From IMG/VR virus record IMGVR_UViG_3300021961_000697, positions 1-22,462 of that record: 22,462 nt of DNA; one strand, 5' to 3'. A program made the position numbers and the translations under genes. This document shows positions 1-6,735 of the stretch, one piece after another. Each line of letters starts with the position of its first letter. Position 1 is the first letter of the stretch. Source of the stretch: a virus. The notes beneath the pieces were generated by a model. The model saw only the letters and a list, made by a program, of their open reading frames with translations. It made no database searches and was not told the DNA's origin.

Positions 1-1
1 T

Positions 2-214
2 ACCTCGCCGAATGGGCAGAGTGTGACTCATCCTGCGGTGAAGCAGATAGAACAGATGGACGCGCAATGTACAGCATGGTTGAGTTTGCTTGGTTTCACT
101 CCGAGCGATCGTGCGAGACTGGGCTTGGCGGAGATAAGGGTGGCAAATGAGCTTGACGCATATCGACAAAGGAACTCCAACTTGGTCGACGCCGAAGTTA
201 TACAGCAAGTCTGA
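2..214 (+). CDS. Terminase small subunit, 3' end (P27-like), partial
   Basis: The reading frame is open to the left edge of the window, so this is the C-terminal part of a longer gene. The visible 70 residues contain an 'NGQSVTHPAV' segment followed by 'LGFTPSDRARLGLAE', which match the conserved C-terminal region of P27-type small terminases. These bind the phage packaging site and recruit the large subunit. A GTG at 23 is in frame but is probably internal, because the conserved segment begins before it. The gene ends inside the start of the large terminase gene (68 nt overlap), the normal order for this module. The identification is by motif only; the DNA-binding N-terminus is outside the window. 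Confidence 0.8.
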   Translation, partial: TSPNGQSVTHPAVKQIEQMDAQCTAWLSLLGFTPSDRARLGLAEIRVANELDAYRQRNSNLVDAEVIQQV

Positions 215-1616
215 CGGTCACAAAGTCGTTGACTTTGCTCGAACCTTCTTGCATGTGAGCAAGGGTGTTCGTGCCGGTCAGCCTTTGATTCTTACCAACT
301 GGCAAGTCGCACTTCTTGACGGATTGTATGAGCGTCGTGATGATGGTCTGCTCAGGTACCGTCGCAGTCTGATTGGTTTGGCTCGGAAGAACGGCAAGTC
401 GCTTCTCGGTTCGCTCATCGCACTATACGGTCTGATCGAAGGTGAGCCTGGTGCCGAGGTTTATTCGGCGGCGGGTGACAGACAGCAGGCGCGGGTTGTG
501 TTCAATGAGGCGAAGTGGCAGATCACTCAGTCGCCTGCGTTGTCGGGTGTGTGCAAGGTGTATCGCGATGTTGTTGAGGTTCCTTCGACTGGTGCGATCT
601 ATCGTGTGCTATCGAGCGACGCGAAACTGCAGCAGGGTTTGAATCCTTCAACGGTTGTGTTTGATGAGTTGCATGTGCAGCCAAACTCCGAACTTTGGGA
701 TGCGCTGACTTTGGGTTCTGGTGCGCGTAAAGATCCGAACATTGTGGCCATCACCACGGCAGGTTTTGACTTGGATACGATCTGCGGTTCTCTTTACAAC
801 TACGGCAAGCGGGTCATCTCAGGCGATCAGGTTGATGAGCGGTTCGGATTTTGGTGGTGGGAAGCACCAGCAGAATGCGAGGTGTCGGATCGTGATGCTT
901 GGAATATCGCTAACCCGAACTTGGCTGAAGGACTTCTTGACATCGAGGATATGGAGATCTCGATGATGCAAACAGCCGAAGTCGCCTATCGCCGATACCG
1001 GCTCAATCAGTGGGTTCGTACCGATGGTGAGTCGTGGTTGCCGAAAGGAGCCTGGGAACTTTGTCGCAGTGAGGATGAACTTGATCCGAACATTCCTGTG
1101 TTCGTCGGCATTGATATGGCGTTGAAGCATGACTCGATTGCGGTTGTGGTTGCGCAACCGCAGGAGTCTGGTCGGATTGTTGTTCGTGCGAAGATTTGGC
1201 ATCCTGATGGTGGTGTGATGGATGTGGCCGCAGTCGAGCAACACATCCGTGAACTCGGTCGCGAATACACGGTGCAAGAGTTCGCTTATGACCCAGCGTT
1301 CTTTCAGCGTTCAGCCGAAGCGATGTCCGATGAAGGGTTCACGATGGTTGAGTTCAGCCAGTCGACTGCGCGTATGGTTCCGGCTTGCGGAACTTTGTAT
1401 GAGATGATTGTGAATCAGAAGATCGCACACAATGGTGATCCTGTGTTTGCTGATCAGGTGTTGTCGGCTGCGCAACGGTCAACGGATATGGGTTGGCGGT
1501 TGTCGAAGGGTAAGTCGAAACGCAAGATTGATGCTGCGATAGCATTGGCGATGGCTGTTGATCGTGCAACGAGAAGAGCCGAAAGTGTTCAGCAACCTGG
1601 GTTCTTCGTAGTTTAG
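147..1616 (+). CDS. terL: Terminase large subunit (ATPase and nuclease)
   Basis: This is the 489-residue packaging motor, which translocates DNA into the prohead and cuts the concatemer. The ATPase domain shows a Walker A-type loop 'ARKNGKS' at residues 79-85, Walker B 'VVFDEL' at 170-175 (D173, E174) and a coupling-type 'ITTAGFD' near 202. The C-terminal nuclease domain shows acidic positions typical of the RNase H fold: D323 in 'GIDMALKHDS', D382 in 'AYDPAFF' and D462 in 'KIDAAIALAMA'. Length is normal for terminases of HK97-type phages. The ATG at 147 is supported by AAGGG at 136-140, although it lies within the end of the small subunit gene. It is followed by a small membrane-protein gene whose ribosome site overlaps this stop codon. 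Confidence 0.95.
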   Translation: MSLTHIDKGTPTWSTPKLYSKSDGHKVVDFARTFLHVSKGVRAGQPLILTNWQVALLDGLYERRDDGLLRYRRSLIGLARKNGKSLLGSLIALYGLIEGEPGAEVYSAAGDRQQARVVFNEAKWQITQSPALSGVCKVYRDVVEVPSTGAIYRVLSSDAKLQQGLNPSTVVFDELHVQPNSELWDALTLGSGARKDPNIVAITTAGFDLDTICGSLYNYGKRVISGDQVDERFGFWWWEAPAECEVSDRDAWNIANPNLAEGLLDIEDMEISMMQTAEVAYRRYRLNQWVRTDGESWLPKGAWELCRSEDELDPNIPVFVGIDMALKHDSIAVVVAQPQESGRIVVRAKIWHPDGGVMDVAAVEQHIRELGREYTVQEFAYDPAFFQRSAEAMSDEGFTMVEFSQSTARMVPACGTLYEMIVNQKIAHNGDPVFADQVLSAAQRSTDMGWRLSKGKSKRKIDAAIALAMAVDRATRRAESVQQPGFFVV

Positions 1617-1626
1617 GAGTGAAGAG

Positions 1627-1779
1627 ATGATGATTCTAATTCTTGAGATGGTGTCGGTGTTCTTGATTGCGTTGGGCATATTTTACATTGCTCTTCCGCT
1701 TGGGCTAATCTTTGTAGGACTTTCAATGCTTGCATTCACCTTGGCATGGGAACGGTCAAAGAAAGTGGATAATAAATAA
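1627..1779 (+). CDS. Small membrane protein, 50 residues
   Basis: This short gene fills the gap between terminase and portal. It begins 'MMILILEMVSVF' and is almost wholly hydrophobic from residue 2 to 41, enough for one long or two short membrane segments, then ends in a charged tail 'WERSKKVDNK'. AGGAG at 1615-1619 overlaps the terminase stop codon and lies 7 nt before the ATG, so translation is well supported. Its TAA shares one base with the portal ATG (TAATG at 1777-1781). The portal has no clear ribosome site of its own, so it is probably translated by re-initiation after this gene. Function is unknown; I recognise no family. A membrane role or simply a coupling cistron are both possible. 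Confidence 0.7.
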   Translation: MMILILEMVSVFLIALGIFYIALPLGLIFVGLSMLAFTLAWERSKKVDNK

Positions 1780-3308
1780 TGCTGTCAAGACTGTTCACAC
1801 AAGGCACCGAGGAGCGAGCAATCTCGTTCCAGTCGCTGTTCGCCGCAGGTGACGCATTCCAATTCACAACAAACTCTGGCACGGTAGTCACGCAAGAAGA
1901 TTCGTTGAAGATCGGAACCGTGTATGCGTGTGTTCGACTTATCGCCGACTCTATATCAACTCTGCCAGTCGATACCTACATCCGTGTCGACGGTGACCGC
2001 CGACCGTATCGACCACGACCTGAATGGGTTGACATGCCTGAGATCGGTGTGTCACGCACCGACCACTTCCAGCAGGTGCTTGTCTCGATGCTGTTGAACG
2101 GTAATTCGTTCACGCGCATCATTCGTGACGATGCCGGTGTTGCTGGTTTGGCTGTGTTGAATCCTTTGAAAGTTGAAGTGAAGCGCGACGAGTCACGCCG
2201 ACTTATTTATGTTTACGACAATCAGTACATCATCGAGCATGATGACATGATTCATCTGTCCGAGTTGCGTTTACCTGGCGATCTTCGTGGCCGTTCACGC
2301 ATCGAACTTGTGAAAGAGAATCTTGGTTTGTCGAAAGCTCTTGAAGAGTTCGCTGCACGATTCTTCGGTCAAGGTTCGCACACTTCTGGCATCATCGAGT
2401 TCCCAGGCAACTTGACCCGCGAACAAGCAAAGTCGCTTGTTGACGGATTCGAAGAAGGTCACAAAGGTTTGCGACGCTCACACCGACCAGGCATCCTGTT
2501 CGGCGGTGCGAAATACACGACAACTTCGGTCGCACCAGACGACTCACAATTCCTACAATCACGACAGTTCGCAGTCGAAGAGATTCTTCGCGCATTCCGT
2601 GTACCACCATCGATGGCTGGTGTAATCCAGTCAGGTGCGCAAGCATACGCTTCGGTCGAGATGAACGGGATTCATTTTGTGATGCACACACTCCGACCGT
2701 ATGTCACCAAGATTGAAGATGGCTATTCAAACAAACTTCTCACCAATGGTGCGTTCATGAAGTTCAACCTTGATGGTTTGATGCGCGGCGATTTCGGTTC
2801 GCGTGTCGCAGGATACTCATCAGGTCTGCAAGCTGGTTGGCTGTCAATCAACGATGTGCGACGCTTCGAAGATCTCCGACCAGCCGAAGGCGGCGATGCT
2901 TACCGTGTACCTCTCGCCAATGTCGATCTCGCTGCGGCTGGACTCACAGAACTTGACCGCAAAACAATGATGGCTCAACGCCTCATCAACGCAGGCTTCG
3001 AACCCGCATCAGTGTTGAAAGCACTTGACATCGAGCCGATCGCGCACACAGGTGTCGCACCAGTCTTGTTGCAACAAGTCACCGAACCAGCATCAACCTA
3101 CGATGTGAACCAGCGTGATGTGAATGTGACGATGCCTGAGGTCGTGGTGAATGTTCCGCCGGCGAATGTGAGTGTTGCTGCACCTGTGATCAATGTTCCT
3201 GAAACTGTGGTGCGTGTGAATGTGCCTGAGAACAAGCCGACTGTGCGAACTGTTGAGCGTGACGCCGAAGGTAGAATCTTGACAATCACTGAAAGGGTTG
3301 AAGAGTAA
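1779..3308 (+). CDS. Portal protein (HK97 family)
   Basis: This 509-residue protein forms the dodecameric ring at the capsid vertex through which DNA passes. Family features are visible in order: 'VYACVRLIADSISTLPV' at 48-64, 'LLNGNSFTRI' at 105-114, 'LPGDLRGRSRIE' at 165-176, 'FAARFFGQGSHTSGI' at 191-205, and 'FAVEEILRAFRVPP' at 264-277. Residues 441-509 form an unusual tail with repeated valine/proline units ('VNVPPANVSV', 'INVPETVVRVNVPE'), ending with 'RTVERDAEGRILTI'. Translation is probably coupled to the preceding small gene through TAATG. It also overlaps the next start by TAATG at 3306-3310. Confidence 0.93.
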   Translation: MLSRLFTQGTEERAISFQSLFAAGDAFQFTTNSGTVVTQEDSLKIGTVYACVRLIADSISTLPVDTYIRVDGDRRPYRPRPEWVDMPEIGVSRTDHFQQVLVSMLLNGNSFTRIIRDDAGVAGLAVLNPLKVEVKRDESRRLIYVYDNQYIIEHDDMIHLSELRLPGDLRGRSRIELVKENLGLSKALEEFAARFFGQGSHTSGIIEFPGNLTREQAKSLVDGFEEGHKGLRRSHRPGILFGGAKYTTTSVAPDDSQFLQSRQFAVEEILRAFRVPPSMAGVIQSGAQAYASVEMNGIHFVMHTLRPYVTKIEDGYSNKLLTNGAFMKFNLDGLMRGDFGSRVAGYSSGLQAGWLSINDVRRFEDLRPAEGGDAYRVPLANVDLAAAGLTELDRKTMMAQRLINAGFEPASVLKALDIEPIAHTGVAPVLLQQVTEPASTYDVNQRDVNVTMPEVVVNVPPANVSVAAPVINVPETVVRVNVPENKPTVRTVERDAEGRILTITERVEE

Positions 3309-3691
3309 TGGCTACAGGTTTATCGGCTTATCTTTGCAACTCGTTCCTTGACGCGCTCGGCAACGCAACTTCGTATTCGGTTGCGACCGTGTATATCAAA
3401 CTTCATGTCGGTGATCCAGGTGCGAACGGCACTTCGAATGCTGCGACCGAGACGACACGCAAATCTGTTTCGTTCGGTGCGGCGTCCGCTGGTGCGATCA
3501 CATCTGACGCCGATATCAGTTGGACGAATATCGCAGGTTCACAGGACGCAACACACTTCACCGCTTGGGACAACATCTCGGCAGGAAACTTCTTATTCTC
3601 TGGCACGATCACAGGCAACGCATACACCGCTGGTGACACTTACACAATCTCATCAGGCAATCTGTCTGCATCATTAACTGTCGCTAGTTAG
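3308..3691 (+). CDS. Small virion appendage protein (actinophage gp80-like)
   Basis: This 127-residue beta-rich protein starts 'MATGLSAYLCNSFLDAL', continues with 'ATVYIKLHVGDPG', then 'TTRKSVSFGAAS', and ends 'ISSGNLSASLTVAS'. This layout recalls a small structural protein family common in actinophages ('GLSxYLxNxxLD', 'xLYxALFTxDP', then beta strands), usually annotated as head or tail fibre/decoration. No catalytic motif is apparent. It overlaps the portal stop by one base (TAATG) and belongs to the same transcript. The family resemblance is from memory of sequence style, so the role as a capsid or tail surface component is an inference. Confidence 0.6.
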   Translation: MATGLSAYLCNSFLDALGNATSYSVATVYIKLHVGDPGANGTSNAATETTRKSVSFGAASAGAITSDADISWTNIAGSQDATHFTAWDNISAGNFLFSGTITGNAYTAGDTYTISSGNLSASLTVAS

Positions 3692-3700
3692 TAGGCCGCG

Positions 3701-4453
3701 ATGGCGGTCAAAAGATTCCTGCTCGACACGAGCCAACTGAACGACGCAACCTACGGTCTTGATGGCGGTCAGGCATTCATTCTTGACAGCAGTCAACTTG
3801 ACGGCACACGAGTTCTTGACGGTGCAGAGTTCTTAACAACTGCGACCGGCACAGCCACACTCGGCGCAATGTCGGCGACCGCGACATCGAGCGTCACACA
3901 CTTCGCAACCGCTTCGGCTTTGCTCGGTGAACTTGTCGCCGAAGTTGCACAAGTCATCGTCACAACTGAAGCCACAGCCGAAGCAACTCTCGGCGGTCTT
4001 GCAAGTTCGACAACAGCAACAGTCACACATCCAGCGACAGCCTCGGCTGACCTTGGCGGTGTTGCTTCTTCGGCCACTGCCACAGTCGCACTACCTGCGA
4101 CAGCATCAGCGAACCTAGGCGGACTTGTCGCTTCGGCGATCACCGCAGTCGAACAAGAAGCAGTAGCCACAGCAAGTCTCGGTGGTCTTGTCGCGACAGT
4201 TAATTCGGTACCGACACCGCCAGAACCTGAGCCGACACCTGCGCCGTCTGGTGGTCGCAGAGTTTATTCAACAACTCCACGCAAGAAAATTGAACCGCTA
4301 GTCGAGATGCCACCAGTCGAGGTTCCTGTGATTGAACCGAAGAAACGCTATGCGGTTTCGTCAACTGTTCTTGGTGGGATGAGTTCGCAGGCGACAGCCG
4401 AAATTGCATTCAGTATTCTTGATGACGAAGCTGAACTATTATTGATGCTCTGA
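3701..4453 (+). CDS. Repetitive structural protein with FILD motifs
   Basis: This 250-residue protein of unrecognised family has three parts. Residues 1-45 hold two copies of a short motif, 'FLLDTSQLNDATYGLDG' at 6-22 and 'FILDSSQLDGTRVLDG' at 26-41. Residues 49-168 are five to six 21-residue Ala/Thr-rich repeats of the form 'TASAxLGGLxxSxxxxV'. A Pro-rich stretch (about 170-182) and basic residues near 184-196 lead to a last 'VLGGMSSQATAEI' unit and an acidic, hydrophobic C-terminus. Its position between portal and protease, the repeats, and the motif shared with the minor tail protein at 18044 suggest a virion surface or fibrous protein. No enzyme motif was seen. Confidence 0.7.
   Translation: MAVKRFLLDTSQLNDATYGLDGGQAFILDSSQLDGTRVLDGAEFLTTATGTATLGAMSATATSSVTHFATASALLGELVAEVAQVIVTTEATAEATLGGLASSTTATVTHPATASADLGGVASSATATVALPATASANLGGLVASAITAVEQEAVATASLGGLVATVNSVPTPPEPEPTPAPSGGRRVYSTTPRKKIEPLVEMPPVEVPVIEPKKRYAVSSTVLGGMSSQATAEIAFSILDDEAELLLML
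3845..4204 (+). repeat. Coding tandem repeats, about 63 nt units
   Basis: The DNA encodes five to six degenerate 21-residue repeats of Ala/Thr-rich sequence with 'LGG' or a near variant at a fixed position. Examples begin 'TASADLGGVASSATATV' and 'TASANLGGLVASAITAV'. The protein repeat is much clearer than the DNA repeat, which indicates an old duplication kept under selection on the protein. Confidence 0.75.
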
Positions 4454-4463
4454 GGTAACAATT

Positions 4464-4727
4464 ATGCCAATCAATAACGGAGCAATCACGGTCGGAACAG
4501 CAGCAACACTTGTCAGTCACGCTGGAGTCAATCCAGGCACTTTGCATATCAGCAATCTTGACAACACCGATACAGTGTTTATCGGCAACGCATCAGTCGC
4601 AGTGAACGCTGGTCATGCACTAGCGAAAAGCGCATCCGAAGACTTCGATATGTATCCAAGCGAAAGCATGTATGCAATATCCACCAAAGCCGGTCACATA
4701 ATTTCCTACGCATTGATCACTCCGTAA
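4464..4727 (+). CDS. Small beta-rich virion protein
   Basis: This 87-residue protein has alternating strands and Gly/Asn turns: 'AITVGTAATLVS', 'GTLHISNLDNTDTVFIGNASV', 'DMYPSESMYAIS'. The style matches small phage proteins found beside capsid genes and presumed to be decoration or fibre proteins, but no exact family is recognised. It has no membrane segment or signal peptide. Its TAA overlaps the ATG of the protease fusion (TAATG at 4725-4729), so the two are translationally linked. The ribosome site is weak. Confidence 0.55.
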   Translation: MPINNGAITVGTAATLVSHAGVNPGTLHISNLDNTDTVFIGNASVAVNAGHALAKSASEDFDMYPSESMYAISTKAGHIISYALITP

Positions 4728-6610
4728 TGCCTTACTTCATCACCGACAAATCACCAGACTGTTCTGGGTGGGCAACCATCAAAGAAGATGGTGAAGTGAT
4801 CGGATGCCACTCGACTAAACAAGATGCGATCGATCAGATGGTCGCCGTGTCTATTGCCGAGGATATGGAACCAGGTGGTGAACGCGCACCGGCACCACCA
4901 TCAGATCAGATCACAGGTAGCGACAAGAATCCTGCTGGGTCGGCGGCAGGTAAGCAAGGCGGGATAGAAATCAATGAAGCAACCGAGACGGCGTTGCGAA
5001 ACAAAGTGACCGATCACAACGAGAAGATGGATGCAGAGAATCGTCCTGTGTGGACTCGTGTGACGCTCGGTGTTTTGAAGTCTGTGTATCGTCGCGGTGC
5101 TGGTGCGTATTCAACTTCGCATCGTCCTGGTATTGGTCGTGCGCAATGGGCGATGGCGCGAGTGAATGCGTTCATGTATTTGAGTCGTGTTGGTCGTCCA
5201 GAGAATCCTGCCTACATCACAGACAATGATTTGTTGCATGTTGATCATCCGAAGTATTCGGCGGCTGACCGTGCGTTACCTGACAACTATCGGCCTGCGC
5301 TTTCGGCTGATGTTCCTGAAGGTCGTGCTTGCGGGAACTGTCACTTCTACGACGAAGACAATGTGCAAGGCGAAGGCGACAATCTCAAAGCATGGTGCGA
5401 AAGATGGGATGAGTATGTCGACGGCGGATTCTATTGCAACGCATGGCAACCACACGAAGAAGAAATGGAAGAAGAAGAAGAAGAAGAAGAAGAAGAGTCG
5501 GTTCGCCAAGTATCTCTTGAGATACCTGTCTACATTCGCAGCGCGGCAAGAAAAGGATTGGACTACTACGGTCAAGGTCTCGCGGGTGAAGGGCTGGTCG
5601 ATAGAACCGTTCGTGAAGCACGAGACATGGCACGAGGCCAAATCACGGAAGACAAAGTGATCCGTGCGAATGCTTGGGCGCAACGACACTCGGTAGACCT
5701 GCAAGCACCGAAGAACTCTGATGCAAGCAACGACCAGTTCCCTGGTGCGGGTGCGGTCGCACACTATCTGTGGGGAATCAACCCGTTGAACCCGCAACCG
5801 GCACGAGACTGGTTCGAGCGTAAAGCGAACGCGATCAAAGACGAACGAGGATTGTTCTCGTTTCATCGCGCCAAGACTGAATACTTTGCTAACATTCCAG
5901 GCATGGAAGACAACAAGGTTGAGACACGCCGCATCAATGTCAACGAGTTTGAACTTCGCGCAGGTCCGACTGGTGAAGGAATGTCATTCACAGGTTACGC
6001 AGCAGTCTTCAACTCAGACTCCGAACCACTACCGTTCATCGAGCGAATCGCACCAGGTGCATTCCGCAAATCGTTGAAAGGTCGCAACACAATCAAGATG
6101 TACATGAACCATGATTCGTCGATGCTTCTCGCTTCGACACGATCAAAGACTTTGCGACTTGAAGAAGATTCAAAAGGTTTGTTGGTGAACGCCGATCTGC
6201 CAGACACAACCGTTGGCCGTGACCTGAGCGTCCTCATGCAACGAGGCGATGTCGACTCGATGTCGTTCGGCTTCTCGGTTCCTGCCGGTGGAGACAAATG
6301 GTCAGATGATGGCATGACCCGCGAACTACGCCAAGTTCGTCTGCACGAAGTCTCGGTCGTTACAGGCTTCCCTGCCTACAAAGCCACATCGGCTTCAGTC
6401 CGTTCTCTTGACATGCTCGCAGAGCGCACAGGTGTTGACGCAGACAAGCTCGCCGAAGCGATCACGATGCTCGAATCTGGCAATACTTTGTCGGATGAGT
6501 CGGCTGATCTGTTGTCGAATGCGGTCAGCAAACTTCGTGCCGAACCAGCCAAAGTTCCTCACACGGTAAACTTGTTGGCGAAAAAACTTGAATTGTTGAA
6601 AAACTTCTAG
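4727..6610 (+). CDS. Multidomain prohead protease fusion (HK97 gp4-like C-terminus)
   Basis: This 627-residue protein is about three times the usual size of a prohead protease. Residues 395-565 are the protease: 'FTGYAAVFNSDSE' at 421-433, 'IERIAPGAF' at 438-446, H462 in 'YMNHDSS', S513 in 'DSMSFGF', and E541 in 'LHEVSVV' as candidate third catalytic residue. It should cleave the capsid delta domain. Ahead of it lie a 'CSGWxxxxxxGxxxGCH' segment (12-28), a conserved-looking domain with 'VYRRGAGAYSTSHRPG' (120-135) and 'DNDLLHVDHP', a four-Cys segment (C202, C205, C224, C237), a run of ten Glu (248-257), and a domain with 'AARKGLDYYGQGLAGEGL' (273-290) and 'GAVAHYLWG'. These non-protease domains recall uncharacterised phage domains. 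The frame is continuous with no stop or frameshift. Confidence 0.88.
   Translation: MPYFITDKSPDCSGWATIKEDGEVIGCHSTKQDAIDQMVAVSIAEDMEPGGERAPAPPSDQITGSDKNPAGSAAGKQGGIEINEATETALRNKVTDHNEKMDAENRPVWTRVTLGVLKSVYRRGAGAYSTSHRPGIGRAQWAMARVNAFMYLSRVGRPENPAYITDNDLLHVDHPKYSAADRALPDNYRPALSADVPEGRACGNCHFYDEDNVQGEGDNLKAWCERWDEYVDGGFYCNAWQPHEEEMEEEEEEEEEESVRQVSLEIPVYIRSAARKGLDYYGQGLAGEGLVDRTVREARDMARGQITEDKVIRANAWAQRHSVDLQAPKNSDASNDQFPGAGAVAHYLWGINPLNPQPARDWFERKANAIKDERGLFSFHRAKTEYFANIPGMEDNKVETRRINVNEFELRAGPTGEGMSFTGYAAVFNSDSEPLPFIERIAPGAFRKSLKGRNTIKMYMNHDSSMLLASTRSKTLRLEEDSKGLLVNADLPDTTVGRDLSVLMQRGDVDSMSFGFSVPAGGDKWSDDGMTRELRQVRLHEVSVVTGFPAYKATSASVRSLDMLAERTGVDADKLAEAITMLESGNTLSDESADLLSNAVSKLRAEPAKVPHTVNLLAKKLELLKNF
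5468..5497 (+). repeat. GAA trinucleotide run
   Basis: Nine GAA triplets and one GAG encode ten consecutive Glu (residues 248-257 of the protease fusion). They lie just after the four-Cys segment and separate it from the next domain. The tract could vary in length between phage copies without breaking frame. On the opposite strand it gives a meaningless poly-Phe reading. Confidence 0.9.
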
Positions 6611-6625
6611 ATTCTCGTCTATAGT
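6597..6625 (+). promoter_or_regulatory. Sigma70-type promoter for the capsid gene
   Basis: TTGAAA at 6597-6602 and TATAGT at 6620-6625 are each one base from consensus and are separated by exactly 17 nt. The promoter overlaps the end of the protease gene and lies about 110 nt upstream of the major capsid ATG. Transcription would start near 6632, the first base of the leader hairpins. It would give the capsid gene its own strong transcript, which suits the protein needed in the largest amount. Confidence 0.7.
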
Positions 6626-6631
6626 TCATTG

Positions 6632-6656
6632 AGTCGGTAAGCGTCCCGCTACGACT
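6632..6656 (+). promoter_or_regulatory. Leader hairpin 1 of capsid mRNA
   Basis: An outer stem AGTCG/CGACT (6632-6636 with 6652-6656) and an inner stem AGCG/CGCT (6640-6643 with 6647-6650) enclose a TCC loop. It carries the first copy of GGTAAGCGTCCCGC (6636-6649). It sits at the predicted 5' end of the capsid transcript. Confidence 0.6.
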
Positions 6657-6659
6657 AGA

Positions 6660-6683
6660 GATTGGTCAGCGTCCCGCGCCATC
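6660..6683 (+). promoter_or_regulatory. Leader hairpin 2 of capsid mRNA
   Basis: Arms GAT-GG and CC-ATC close around GCG/CGC with the same TCC loop, with small bulges at 6663 and 6667-6668. It carries the second copy, GGTCAGCGTCCCGC (6664-6677), which matches copy 1 at 13 of 14 positions and starts 28 nt later. The apex is identical in both hairpins while the flanking stems differ, which is what a conserved RNA binding or stabilising element would look like. Confidence 0.55.
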
Positions 6684-6735
6684 GGAATACAACCTTCCTG
6701 CGCATACCCAATCAACTACTACTCATGGAGAAATC

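Noticed and set aside
23-214. GTG at 23 as the true start of the terminase small subunit
   Set aside because: The frame is open further upstream and the conserved segment begins before the GTG, so the gene start is outside the window.
3845-4204. CRISPR-like array
   Set aside because: The repeats are degenerate at DNA level, have no separate spacers and are read through by one ORF.
5187-5866. Other-frame and minus-strand ORFs with poly-Lys, poly-Leu or poly-Phe
   Set aside because: These are shadows of the GAA repeat and the protease fusion, whose frame carries conserved motifs.
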